Below are positions 23,741-35,916 of a DNA stretch of 64,000 nt, in pieces. Position numbers and translations under genes: made by a program. Under the pieces are notes generated by a model. That model worked only from the letters and a program-made list of their open reading frames with translations, had not been told where the DNA came from and did no database searches. This DNA is from Mesaphorura yosii. Its lineage: Eukaryota > Arthropoda > Collembola > Poduromorpha > Tullbergiidae. Where the stretch lies: NCBI GenBank assembly GCA_009869945.1, contig WIXG01000017.1, positions 62,001-126,000 of the forward strand, written 5' to 3'. Position 1 is the first letter of the stretch. Each line of letters starts with the position of its first letter.

Positions 23741-26222
23741 GAAGACCCAGAACCAAGTTTTGCCTTAACCCAACATAACCGTGACCAGGTCCAAAACAGC
23801 TGCAACACGGAGGAACCACGGGAAATCGAGAGTCAGCTCCACTTACTAAAAGCCGACAATGAAGACTCCGCTGTCCGAGCACCAATTTGTCCCTTCGTGA
23901 GCCGGGTCAAGCTCAGCAAGTGGGAATGGGTCAAGGTAAGACCATAAGAAGGCACTTTGACATTTTCACTGCACGGTTTTGGCACCAGCCAACCCAATCC
24001 GGGCTCACCGTGATTTTCTGTGCTTCAGATGGCATTTGGCACCGTTTTCATTGCTCCAATTCGGTTCACTGCCATGCTGCTCCTGATCACCACGTCCGTC
24101 GGGCTCTCGTACACGATAACAATGTTTAGATCGCTGGAAGAAATACAAAACGAGCCACTGTCAACCTGGAGAAAGTGAGTAACTCCATTCTTAACGCACG
24201 CAGCTCTGTCAAATCGACGACACAACGCCCCGCATGTAATTTAGCAATAAATTTATTTATGCAGAGTCATAAAATGGTTCATCGGTTCCTGTCTGATGCG
24301 TGCATTCTACTTTTGTGCGGGATTCCAATGGGTGACGGTCATCGGGAAGCGAGCCACGCCGCACGAAGCGCCGATCCTCGTCGCGGCTCCACATTCGTCC
24401 TTCTTTGACTCTCTGCTCGCTGCCGTGCTCGGTGGCCCGAGTCTCGTCGCCAGAGCGGAGACTTTGAACGAAGTGTTTAACGGACGTAAGCCTAAAATTA
24501 CTAAAATTCCCACTTCCATTCACTGCAACGTTCAGCCTTGAATTTTCTCACAATACAGAATTAATGAAGATGGTTCAAGCCATTTTTGTGTCTCGCCTTG
24601 ATCGAGACTCGAGAGCCACGGCTGTTCAACTGATTTTAAACCGGGCTCAAAGAATCTTGAACGGAAAAGAAGGAGAATGGCCGCAGATTCTCATGTTCCC
24701 AGAAGGAACGACGGGAAATCGATGCTGTCTAATCACTTTCAAACCGGGCGCCTTTGTTCCAGGTAAGCTTCATCTGCTGCCAAGCTGCTACTGCAGCTAC
24801 ACTGGTAAGACATAGAATTATGTTGTCGCGCCGACTGATTTTCAATTCAGGAGTTCCTGTTCAGCCGATTGTTATGAGATACCCGAACAAAATTGATAGC
24901 ACAACGTGGACTTTTGACGGACGCACATTGTAAATTCAGCTTTGCTGCAAGCCTGAAACATTCATGACTTTATCTCGACGACTTCCTTGACCATTTCGCC
25001 TTCCATTTTGGCTTCTAGCTCGACAATTCTCTGGCACGCCATTACAAAAGTGCACAGTTACTGCGTAGTTGAGTTTCTTCCGGTGTATGTCCCAAATGAA
25101 GAGGAGAAGCAAAACGCCGTGCTTTACGCCAACAATGTGGAGAAGATGATGTCACGGTAAGTCAATTCAAGCCCAGTTTTACTCGATACTCTTTAGTACA
25201 TTAAATTCTGGTCTGAATTTAGTCAAAGTATCCCATTTGTGTTAAGGGCATTGGGCATTCCGACCTCAGACTACTTTTACGAAGACGGAGTCGCCATCCA
25301 GCACCTTCCCAAAGCAAAGATTGTGGCCAAATTGAATGCGGTCGTGAAATTTCGTAAAACCCTTGGGTAAGTTCGTAAGTTAATTGCTAGTTGTATTATT
25401 GCTAATTGGCTCGGATGTCGGATCGCAACTTCGCAACGTTTCTTGTTTACTTACTGCGGCATGGCAGGGTCACGCATCTTGCCGACATCAACCTGATGAA
25501 AAAAGTCGCTGTCAACGGGTTCGCACAAATTGAGACTTCAAAGGAGAATTTTCTAAAGGAGATGAGCATTCCAGTGAATCACGAGTCGACGACTTGCGCG
25601 GCGGAATTGTTTGGAGTCTTCGAGCACGATGACTTTGTCGAAAAAGCGAATCCGCACCAAACCGGAATGATTGACAAAAGGGAGTATCTCGTGTTCGCGT
25701 TCCTGCTGAATCCTCACATCCCAGTTTCGGATATTATTACTCCATTCTTCATTGTAAGTCACTGAGTAATCATCAGTGATGACTGATCATTGAGCTAATC
25801 CTCCGAAATTGGTTAATTACGATTTCATCCGGTCAGGTGTACTCACATGCACGCAAGCAGTTGCTGCTGGAAGAGTTTGTGGAATTCGTTTGTGGCAATT
25901 TCAATCTGAGCGTGGAAACTGCACGGCAGATCTTCACCACGTCTCCGGATATCAACGTCAAAGACATGATTGAGCCTCGTAAGAATCAGACCTGCTTTGA
26001 ACACGAAGTACCAAATTTGCAAATTGGTCACTGCCTCTTTGTCGTTTTCGTTTAGCTGCTTTCGCCAAGAAAGTGAAGAAACGACTGACGTACTTCAAAC
26101 TGATCGCACTCGAAGCGGCTGGACACCTAACTGAATATCCTCCAAAGTCCGACCGCGAAGCGAGCAGTTCGGGAGAAGCCAGCGCAGGCATCGGCGCGCA
26201 CAATCGAGAAAAATCAGATTAG
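23741..26222 (+). CDS. Lysophospholipid acyltransferase (LPCAT-type), copy B, with EF-hand-like C-terminus; start exon not resolved
   Basis: Ten exons: about 23741-23935 (5' border uncertain), 24029-24174, 24265-24485, 24559-24762, 24851-24929, 25019-25156, 25247-25366, 25468-25753, 25837-25978 and 26056-26222. From the second exon on they join in phase to the stop at 26220-26222. Motif I is PHSSFFD, followed by VSRLDRDSR and the motif III equivalent PEGTTGNR. A membrane segment ([20 protein letters not shown]) precedes the catalytic domain, placing the enzyme in the ER membrane. The last 190 residues include [19 protein letters not shown], a divergent EF-hand-like region as in LPCAT1/2 relatives; its calcium ligands look degenerate. 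The likely reaction is acyl-CoA plus lysophospholipid to phospholipid. The start Met is not visible in the first exon. The gene converges on UGT copy A, with stops 83 bp apart. Confidence 0.9.
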
Positions 26223-26263
26223 AGAATTAGCCGATTCTGAACATTGATAACAGTTGACAGACA

Positions 26264-26269
26264 AATAAA
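26264..26269 (+). terminator. Poly(A) signal of LPCAT copy B
   Basis: AATAAA 42 bp after the stop, inside the 83 bp gap before the stop of the convergent UGT gene, so the two transcripts probably have very short or overlapping 3' ends. Confidence 0.6.
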
Positions 26270-26305
26270 TCACAACAGTGTAGTGCAGTGGTTAAGAATA
26301 CTGAT

Positions 26306-28178
26306 TTAATTTTTCTTCACTTTCTTAGCACTAGCGCCCGTTGCAGGAGCCATCCGTTTGACTGGAGGCTGACCTCTGCAAAATATGCACCGAAACAATT
26401 TCTTCCCAGTGTAAAAAACTATGAAGAGCACCAGCGTGAGAAGCGAAGCTAAAAATGCCCACACGTCCAGCAGTCTTCGTTGGTACCATGTTTGGTTCAT
26501 TGACAACGGTTTTAGATTGCTGAGATCATCATGGCGGAGGACATACTCTGTCCACCACACGGCGGTGTCCAGCGCCGATAGTGGGCGGTCTTTGTAGAGC
26601 TCGCGTGTCTTGCGCATGCTGGTTTTGTAACTGCAACGAAGTACGAAATGTGAGATCCTCGGCGTCGGATTTCAGTCTTTAAATTGCAAGAAAGGAATTC
26701 TTGGCTCTTGGCCTGGCCTTACATTGGATTGGTCCTAATTTCATTGAACGCGTTCTGCAGCTCCTCTCGTGTCAGAGTAGAAATCTCGAGTCGAATTCCT
26801 CTCTGAGCCCTTTCAAATCCCATGCTGTTAAAGTCTTGCTCGGCGAATATTGGAAACATGATGACTGGAACAGAATTCTCAAGCGCTTCGGAGAGGCTCA
26901 TCATTCCGGCGTGCGTGACGAAGGCTTTGATTTTTGGGTGACCTATCCGAAAGAAAGGCTGACTAAGTACTTCAAAAGAAAAATGGCTCAATCCGGAAGT
27001 TCTCACTGAGAATCCGCTGTTGCGGCATCCACTTCGCTGTAAAAACATTTGCCGACAGTTCTTTTGGTCTTTCCAGCTCCCATTTCCAAATAAATCGGCA
27101 TTTAGTGTTCCTGAAAGCGTCCATGAACAGCTGCTGGATTTCTGGCGGTGCTTTCGTAATTTGCGCGAAACTTCCGAAGCTCACGTAAATGAACCCTTCG
27201 TCGCCCGATTCGTCCATGAATTTTTGCATGTCCTGGCACAAGGATAGTTCGCAAATTGCAAATTAACCGTTAGCATTCGATAACACTTGACAACTGACTT
27301 ACTGTTGGAACCTCCTGATATCCTGCCTTTGCCTTTGCTTGCTTGATGTGCAGTCCACCAACGGAGACGAAAAGAGGAGGGAGCGAGCGCGCTTTCTCCT
27401 CGCTGAAGTGGGAGTTGTATAAAATCAGGCTAGTTTCCTGTTCCAGTTCGACCAGCGGAGGCATGTCGGGCATCTTCAGTGTTTCCCTCAGCATCTCCTC
27501 CAGTTTCGGGTAGTAAAACCACACTTTCATGTAGTACGTTAGTGGCATAAACACCGCAGTGAATGTTCTTTGCCAAAAGTTCATGGGCGACTGGAACGAA
27601 ACGATGATGTCGGAGATCCAGCTTGCCTCGCTCGGAACCCCGAACGGCTCGTACCACCATGAGAAGACGTTACTCGTGGCGTACAGCATGGTTTTAGGTT
27701 TCGGGTTGAGTTTGTGCGCCAGGCCGTAGCCGCAATCATTGAAGAGTCCATCAATTACGATCAGATCGAACTTAGTTGTCTCGAGCAGACGCTGTGTCTC
27801 CTTCGACGACACGAAAATCTTGCAGACGGCCAACCCGAGCTCGAGGAGCACCGCCCCACCCCCTTGGAACCGCCCTTTTTTGATCCGGTTCACGAATATT
27901 TCGCTCTCATCAAAAAGCGGACTCACAGAAAGCTCATCTTCGACTTCCTTCGGGTAGAATTCTCGTACCTTCGAGTGGCGCTCGGCATCCTTGACGTGCT
28001 GCGTTGACAGAAACGTTACGTTGTGGCCACGATCAGCCAGTGCAGTGACCAGCGGCCAGACGGAGAGACGATGCGAGTACCCAGCGAGTCCAAAGAAGAA
28101 TAGAATGTTTGCAGCTTGTGAAGAATGAATAATTCCCAACAGGAACACACACACCACCGGCACCACGTGCAACTTCAT
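26306..28178 (-). CDS. UDP-glycosyltransferase, copy A
   Basis: Exons 28178-27303, 27232-27007, 26942-26723 and 26630-26306 give 548 residues. It would conjugate a UDP-sugar to small lipophilic molecules in the ER lumen. A signal peptide (MKLHVVPVVCVFLLGIIHSSQA) opens the protein; the acceptor-binding half contains SHRLSVWPLVTALADRGHNV with the usual first-helix His. The C-terminal half has the UGT signature: FTAKWMPQQRIL then HPKIKAFVTHAGMMSLSEAL and FAEQDFNS, with the DQ pair replaced by EQD. A membrane segment (LDVWAFLASLLTLVLFIVF) precedes a cytosolic basic tail ending KKVKKN, a KxKxx-type ER retrieval signal. The signature shows MSLSEAL instead of the common NSxxEA. Its substrate cannot be told. 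Confidence 0.95.
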
Positions 28179-28838
28179 TTTTAATAAGACTCTCTAATAG
28201 CAATTAGGTTTCCACTAAATCAAATGACTTATGACTCAAACGGCTGGCAACACAGTTCACCAACAATCAAGTGCGCTTGTTCACAGCTCCGCCGCTGAAA
28301 CTAATATGAATTCGAGCCAGCATGCAGCAGTTCATCGTGGCTCGTACTTGTGCAAAGTCCTAACTTACATAATTGTACTTTTTTCTTGAGTTTACTTTTG
28401 CCCAAGGCCAATCTCGTCCTCATGTGATGCACCCATACTTTCATTACTCCCGCAATCTCATTATCGGTTATCCATGCAAATATATAAGAATGTGAAGCGT
28501 TGCTTTCCGCTCTAAAACAGGTCTAAATAATAATCGGGCTGATACTCATTTATTTATCGACATTCTGGACAGTGACAGAGCTGGTGGCGGGCTCTACGCG
28601 AGGAGTGTAACATTATGGTTTGATTTAGTGTCACCTGGCGCAGTTACATAATCGGCCTCGGCCTTAGCCGAATCGTGAGTTTTAAAGCGTCCAAGGTCAA
28701 ATCATCAAATGAGATGGAAACTTAAAACTCAATCAAACGGCGGCTGTTTCAGGACCTGGACGTGTGTATTTCGATTAAGACGTCTTTATTTCGCTCTCTC
28801 GTTTATTAACTGAATTGATTAACTACAAATCTAAACTC
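28179..28838. other. Gap between the tandem UGT genes
   Basis: Promoter side of UGT copy A and 3' end of UGT copy B. TTTATT at 28802-28807 and 28785-28790 are minus-strand AATAAA signals just past the stop of copy B. No exon is recognised. Confidence 0.5.
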
Positions 28839-30762
28839 TCATGACTTCTTCACTTTGTTTCCGTTTTTAGCTGCTTTCGGTCGGTCCTCCTTCGAGCCCG
28901 AACGTCGACAAAATATGCAACTAAGCAATTTCTTGATAGTATACAAAATTACGAAGAGGACGAGGAGGACCAGTCCCGCTAAAAAGGCCCATACGTCCAG
29001 AAGCCTTCGTTCGTACCAATACTGATTCATCGCCAACGGTTTCAAGCTGCTCAGATCATCGTGACGGAGAACGTACTCAGTCCACCAAATCGCCGTGTTC
29101 AACGGCGTGTCCGGGCGATCCTCAAAGAGTCTTTTGGTCTTCAGCATGTTTTGTTTGTACCTGCGGGACGAAGTCGGTCGTAGTCAAAAGTTCTCGTTAT
29201 CAAGCCACTGCCACTTGCCACTTACATTGGATTGGTCAGCACTTCAGTCAGCGCATTTTGCAGTTCGTCCGCCGTGAAACTGTCCACGCTCAGCATGACA
29301 CCACGCTTCTCCCGAACGTACCGGAAGGAATTATAATCCTGGAGAGCGAGAAGGAACAGAAAGACAATTTCAGTAATTAAAGAGCCTGCAGCAGCAGAAG
29401 GAAGTTAATTATGCAGATTGACTTGTGGCTTACTTGTTCTGCGAAGAACGGAAACATGATCAGAGGCACGGCGTATGTAATCGCCTCAGTCAATCCCATG
29501 AGCCCGCCGTGGGTAATGAAGACCTTCAGTTTTGGGTGGCCTGCAAGTTGCAAGAAAGATAAAAAAACATCAAGTAAGACTTCTACGTAATGTAAAATGG
29601 CAGCAATGACCGCTAAATGTCACATACTCAAAATTTGCTGCTGTGGCATCCATTTGGCAGTGAACACATTCTCCGGCATGTCCTTCGGCCGTTCCCCTTC
29701 CCATTTCCACACGAATCTCGTCTTTGAATTCTTGAAAGCAGTGAAGAATCTTTGCTTGAATTCTTGCGTGCTGTGCGCGACAGCTACGGCGCTTCCAAAG
29801 CTCACGTACACGAAGCCATTCGGCCCGGATTCGTCCATAAATTTAGCTAGGTCAGCTGGAATGCTTTTGGCCACGTTGGCGGTGGCGTCAGCTTTCTTCG
29901 TCGGTTGCAAGTGAATGCCTCCAACAGGGACAATCAGCGGCGGGAGCGATCTTGAGTGTTCTTCGCTGTAATGGCTACTAAGCAGAATCAGGCTCGTGTT
30001 CTTTTCTATCTCGGCAACCGGCGGCACGCCCTTGGCTGACGCTGGAAGATTCTTTCGAAATATTTCGTCCAACTGGGGATAGTACGACCACACTTTCTGG
30101 TAGTACACGAAGAGCGGCATCAGCGTGCTGATGACCCGCTCGTGGAATCTGAGTGGGTACGGGAACGAAAGATGAAGCTCGGGAATCCAGCTTGACTCCG
30201 CCGGAAATCCGAACGCGTCGTGCCACCACGAAAAGACGGACGACGTGCCGAAGATGATTACCTTCGCGCCAAAGGCGTGGGCGAGCCCTTGGCCACATTC
30301 GTTGAAGAGCGCGTCAATGATGACCAAATCGAACTTTGAGTGCTGCATCCAATCTTGAGTCGCTTTTGTGGACAGAAACACATCGCAAAGCTTCAGTCCC
30401 CACGAAGGCAAGTTGGTAGCCATCTTCAACGCTGCAAACCGTCCCTCGTTGATTCGCAGGTTGATCATGTCCTCAAACTTCAGGTCGGGCATCTTACTCA
30501 GTGCGTCTTCAAACTCTTTCGGGAAGAATTCTCTGACTTTCGGGTGTTTGTGCTCTTCTTTCGGCTTGTAGATCGTGATGAAGGTGACGTTGTGACCGCG
30601 TTCGGCTAGTGCAGTGACCAGCGGCCAGACGGAGTTGCGGTGCGAATAGGAAGAGACTCCAAAGTAGAACATGATGTTTGCCGATTGTGCGACGGGAGCC
30701 TGTGAGAAGGCGCACAAGGCGAAGAGGAACAGGGCGCTCGCTGTTGAACCGGAGAAATTCAT
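28839..30762 (-). CDS. UDP-glycosyltransferase, copy B
   Basis: Exons 30762-29628, 29540-29434, 29338-29226 and 29160-28839 give 558 residues. Start chosen at 30762, because the next upstream in-frame Met (30816) would precede the signal peptide (SALFLFALCAFSQAPVAQSA). Motifs: SYSHRNSVWPLVTALAERGH, FTAKWMPQQQIL, HPKLKVFITHGGLMGLTEA and FPFFAEQD, then a membrane segment (FLAGLVLLVLFVILYTIKK) and a basic tail ending KVKKS, again KxKxx. It is a paralogue of copy A with a changed intron plan. Copy A has an intron in the middle of the protein, before the DMQKFMDESG exon, that is absent here. Copy B has an extra intron between FFAEQ and D; its exons of 107 and 113 nt sum to the single 220 nt exon of copy A. 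Role as for copy A, probably with another acceptor. Confidence 0.95.
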
Positions 30763-33700
30763 GGCGATGGCGAATATCACGCGAACACTGAAAGACTGAT
30801 TAGCACTGCAATGCACGTGATTAGTTTGCTAAAATTCCAATTAAATACTTAAACTGCCGAGTTCTTCTACGGCCTCCAAAATTGTACTGCACTCCACGTC
30901 GACCGTCTACGAAGCTACGAGACGAAGCACATGACAGGCAGCATGCGAGACGACAAAAAACGTGTGGCCGTAGTCGTGCCGTGTGATTCCTCCACCTTAC
31001 AATTGCACTTGCTGCGCCTGCGACTGTGACACGAATTCAGTGCAAAAACGAGAACGGCAAACCAAAGTGCTTAAAGTCTCACACAAAGCATCCAAATTTA
31101 TTTAATTCCAGCAAGTCCTGAGCAGGTCCGCCTGCACAGCGAAGCATAGCCAAAGTCCAAACTTGTTGATCCTGCTTGCTTTCAAGAGCACTGCAATGCA
31201 CTGAACAAGAACAAAAGGCACGTGACTGCGTGAGTTCATCGTCAAGCAGGAGCAGCACCACAAGCACATGACCACTTTATATAACTACAAGTGAATTGAG
31301 CGATTTAACATTTAAGCCTCGGAGTGATGGATATACAATATTATTGGGCTACTCGACCTTGGAAGGCTGTTCGGTGCAGTGACTCATGACCGTAACATAT
31401 CAAAGTTATGTAATGGCACGAAAAATTGGTTCGTATAGGAAAACAGACAGAAAAATAGAATAATTGGCCGAAATTAAAGTTTACGTGAAACACGTGACAT
31501 TGCGAAATGCATAGAATTATGAAATTTTGATTGGATAATTGTTCCAGCCATAATTTGATGATGATGAAAAATGAAAAAGTCAAAATGGTCACGTAAGTTA
31601 GATTATGTCTTCATCTCAGAAAATATAGCACATGCCGATTTTCAATTTTCGCCTCGTAGAATACAGAAAGCAACAGCAGTAACAGTTTTGAATTCGAATC
31701 TTTAGAAAGAGAATTCAGAAGGGGGCCGCGATCGAGCCTCGAGCAGAGCAATGTGAGAAATCCTGCGTACACTCACTCACTCTCACACAAAAACATTCAT
31801 TTGTCAGAGGAGGAAATTTTCAGCAGGCGAGTGTACGAGGAAGAGTGACTCCACCGAGCCACCGACACCAAAACCAATGGCTTGGCAAACTGCACTGCAC
31901 TGCATTTACAGCCTTGCTGAGCTGAGCTGAAGCAGCCTGATTCCGTCCAACTGTAAGCCAAGCCAAGCTCGAACACTGCTTGTGCATGTCTTAAAGAAGA
32001 CTCGCCTTCCGCAGCAGTCTAGATTCCTGATGGCAAAGACACCACCTTTGTTGCCACCAGTCAACATACTTCTTGAACCGAGCCGACGATACTCCTTCCA
32101 CGGCACGGCGTACGGCAGGCAACAGCTTTTTGTGAACTGTGAACACAGGCCACAGAATACAAAGAAGAGTATTTAGAAAGATGAATGGCAACGACGCGAC
32201 AACGCAACGGCATGCAGAAATAGAAAAATGCTATGCACTGAACTGCACTTTAAATGCATTACAAATCATTTTGCGTGATTTTACTCGATTCTGAGGCCGA
32301 CTCGCTAATTTTGTCGCTGCTTTATCGAATTTAAGGTTTGAACACTCAGGCGACATGTGGTTGGTTCTACCTTTAAATTGAAGTGTCGTCTTTTGTCTCA
32401 ATTTTATAATTTTATGAACGTCGCGAGCGAAAATGTCACGGCTTTCGTCGAAACTGAAACCGTCGTCTCACTTTTCCCAAATCTCGCATTTTGAGCGGGC
32501 ACTTAATTTTCTAACCGGTATGACTTTTCAATGCAAATACCGTATAAAGTGTGAATTGCTGCATGATCTTTGATTGTGAAGTATGTAAATGAATTGTCAT
32601 TGTCACTGTCTTTCTCAATGCGATTCGATATTTTATTTCGGTATTCGGACGATCTGGACCCAGAATTTGGAGTACAGCAGCAGAATTTTACTGCTCGCCG
32701 TCCGTCCATTTAGTTGCTCACTGGCTTAACCTCCGACGACGCAGTATTGCAGCCGGTCAGTGTACGTACGTCTCCCCTTCCTGAATTCCCACTGGTCGTG
32801 CCCGCAGCACTGCCCGCTGCCACTGCACGGCCACAGCGGCCCGTTTTCTCTTTACGTACCATCTGCATATTGTATGAAAGCCCGAATAATCATCTCATTC
32901 AAAAGAGAATTGATGAGGGTTGAATCCGGAGTCGATAGTGACGAGCACGGTTCGCTTCCCGTCTGCTCCCATTCACGTCGGCCACTCATGCCGTGCGTGC
33001 CCGCGTTGCTGTTGCTGCTCACTTGAAATACAAACCAAAACTTTGTTTGTGGTCGACAAACCCAAAAAACTACGCTCGCTACAGTTGCACTAGCGTTTGC
33101 GTTACGTTAAGGTTACAGTGAGAGCGCGGTCGGTCCGTCTGTCGAATGCCCACAAGAATAACAAAATTCCCTTGCCGAACTTTCTTTGGCTTGGGTTGCC
33201 ACGCACTCGAAAAGTTGGAGAGCTCGAGTGCGGACTTGCAGACAGACAGAAGTAGATTGCGTCTCGGATACGGAAACAAGAAGTCTCAATTCACTCTGGA
33301 CTGCTGGACAAGACGGGACGAGTCTGGAAGCGTATCGAAGATTCTTTCTCAGATGCCTGGTCTTTGAATCCAGATTCCCATGACTGCCATGATTGTGTTA
33401 ATGAAATGACGTGGAGAGGCGAGACGTCGTCAGTCGTCATTAAATCCATTGCTTTGTCTTAAGCTTGTTAAGCGTCAATGATACTGTAATTCCCCAGTAA
33501 GCATGTAAGCAAAACTACTCAAAAGGCATTGTGGACAAGGCCAACAACTTTTGAGATATGTGATTCAGCGTACTGCCAGTGGAAATCAAGTAATTTGCAA
33601 TGTTTATAAAAAATTCTGCGTGCTCGTGCAGCGTAGTCTCACATTATTGCTTCATTTTTAATGGTTCACTACGCGTTTCACTCATATAATCGCCAGAGAA

Positions 33701-33938
33701 TCCCCACCACGTAAACGACGTAATCCTCTTTTAGTTAAAACACCGTCGTCGTCTTCATGAATTGTCTTCGCTTTGTATCACGGTTATTTTCCTGTTACTG
33801 TTGCTGCTCGGGGCTCACGTACTCATTAAATTATTTCATATCACCTGAATTTCACACGACGATAATAAGTTGAGAAGAGCGGACGGAAGAGCGCTGTGCT
33901 GTGAAGACTTCAAGTCCAAGTCAAGAGATTTCAAGAAA
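30763..33938. other. 3.2 kb spacer between divergent UGT copy B and the CRAL-TRIO gene
   Basis: No exon is supported on either strand. Short frames at 31906-32191 and 32714-33383 are chance-like. It presumably holds both promoters. Confidence 0.5.
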
Positions 33939-35255
33939 ATGGCTCCTCCAAAGACGGACGAGGAGAAACAGAAGCTTGTGCAAACGGTAACAGCATTCAG
34001 AATAGTATTTTTGTAGATTATAAGGATTGAATTGATTTAATTTAATGCCCGTCATGATTTTGCGCACCAGTTTCGAGAGAAATCCTCCAAATACGTGATG
34101 GACTCTTACTTGAACACGGACATGTGTATCATGAAGTGGTTAGAATGTAAGAAAATGGAAAGATTTAATTTAATCCAGGATTATTCTCCAGTTGTGAGGA
34201 GTTTATAACCTTTTATCTGTAATTCAGTTAAAAACTGGAACGTCGACAGAGCGGAGAAAGCATTTCGCAAGGTAAGTCATCATATTGTAACGTTGTAAAT
34301 TATATTCTTTGAGTCAGCCTAGGTTCTAAACATGAGAAACGTTGCAGAGTTTAGAATGGCGAGTCAAATACGACGTTGACTCGGTTCTTGGCGAGGATTT
34401 CGAAGATCTCCATTCCAATCTCCGGTACTACATGGACGGGGTGGACAAGGACGGGCGAACAAGTAAGCTCAAAATTCCAAATAAAATCAAGACACAAAGT
34501 GCTGTTCACTATCACTGAACAAATCCTTTGAATCCCCCAGTTATTTCAATTCCCATGAACGAGTGCTATCTCCGCAACGAAATCGACGCTGGAGCCGCAA
34601 ACAAGGAGCGAATTAAGCGCTTCATGCTTTTCATCGTGGAGACGGCTGCCAAGATGATAAGAGACAAGTACCTCGAGAACGACAACGCTCCGACGACGTT
34701 TGTGTACATCATGGACGCAAGCAAGGTTGATGTGTCTGATGTTCCACCGAAAGTCATCACGACCTGTGTAGAGATTGCGCGTAACTTGGAAGATAATTAT
34801 CCGGGCATGATCGAGGCAATTTACGTCCTTAACGGTAAGCGAATTCAAAATTCTGTGCCTTTACGAGTAATTTCACAAACTCTCAAATCCTTTATTAATC
34901 TACAAAACATTGTTCTTTCCTCGGTACAGCGTCTAAAGCAGCAAAGACAATGTTCAATTTTTACAAGAGCATGATCAAGAACACGTCCACGTCCCTCATG
35001 CACGTGTACGGCACGCGACGCGACAAGTGGCAGCCCAAAATCCTACGCAATATCGAACCAGATCAAATACGAGAACGCTTCGGCGGCAGCCGCCCCGACG
35101 ACCCGCCCAGCGAACCGCCAGCGGATGGCCCGTCGTACGAGAAGACGATGGCGAAGCTGAAGGAGCTGAGCAAAGACGAGGAGCTGGCCAACGAACTGAA
35201 GAAGGAGTTGAAGAGTGTCAAGAAGGGGTTTAAAAAGATGAACACTGGCGAATAA
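33939..35255 (+). CDS. CRAL-TRIO (Sec14-type) lipid-binding protein
   Basis: Exons 33939-33986, 34071-34146, 34228-34271, 34348-34462, 34541-34834 and 34930-35255 give 300 residues. The N-terminal helices (FREKSSKYVMDSYLNTDMCI, then LEFKNWNVDRAEKAFRKSLEWR) match the CRAL-TRIO N-terminal domain. The lipid-binding core follows: NAPTTFVYIMDASKVDVSD and EDNYPGMIEAIYVLNASKAA, the latter the typical YPE/YPG-xxxxxxxVN stretch. Proteins of this family carry phosphoinositides, tocopherol or retinal between membranes. The C-terminus after the core is Pro-rich and then a charged helix (EKTMAKLKELSKDEELANEL) that could form a coiled coil. No signal or membrane segment is seen, so it is probably cytosolic. 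Start at 33939 has AAAATGG context. Poly(A) signal at 35300-35305. Confidence 0.92.
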
Positions 35256-35299
35256 CACAACGAAAACTGACGAGTAGCACAATTTTAGAATCTTCATAA

Positions 35300-35305
35300 A
35301 ATAAA
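35300..35305 (+). terminator. Poly(A) signal of the CRAL-TRIO gene
   Basis: AATAAA 44 bp after the stop codon. Confidence 0.6.
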
Positions 35306-35916
35306 TTAGTAGGAATTAGTACATTAAGTAAATTAAAGCGTGTGTACATGAATAAATTAACTGACGATTAGTTCTTGGACATCTTTAGTTGAATTGGCCT
35401 CGGTTTTACGTTTCATACTTTACGCTGGGTTGCGCTCAGCTGAAACACTATGACAAAATAACATTACGTGAAGAAGGCACGATGTGTAAAGTGATCGCGA
35501 GAATTCGTCGACGAGATCAGGATGCAAGTGTCAGGCGATTGTGCGGCTTGAAAAGCTTCTCGAGGAGTGCATTCTTTACATTTAACAGCAAGCAAGCCAG
35601 TACATAGTGAAACCAGAGAGCATTAAGCAGTGAGCAGTGGGATGGCTGGCTATGCTGGTTGAGCCTTGTCCTACTTTGAGCCTCTGTCTCTCTTTTGCGA
35701 GTACAATCGCCCAGCAGAGATTCAACCACATTTGTGCCTCCTTCTACTTTACGCTTTACGTTCATGGCCATGAGTCATCGTGGAGTTGTGCTACTTTATG
35801 CTTTTGAGAACAGATTCGAGTGTGCCGACAGAAAATGAGTGAAAATCGCTTCAAGAATGCTGCGGACGCATTTTTCAAAAGATTTTTGTTGACCACTGGC
35901 AGGGTTTTGATTTTAT
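35306..35916. other. Convergent gap between CRAL-TRIO and second Ly6-type gene
   Basis: No coding exon or repeat recognised. Short open frames on both strands have no support. Confidence 0.5.

Noticed and set aside
34546-35297. Minus-strand frames opposite the CRAL-TRIO exons
   Set aside because: Antisense shadows of clearly coding, spliced exons.
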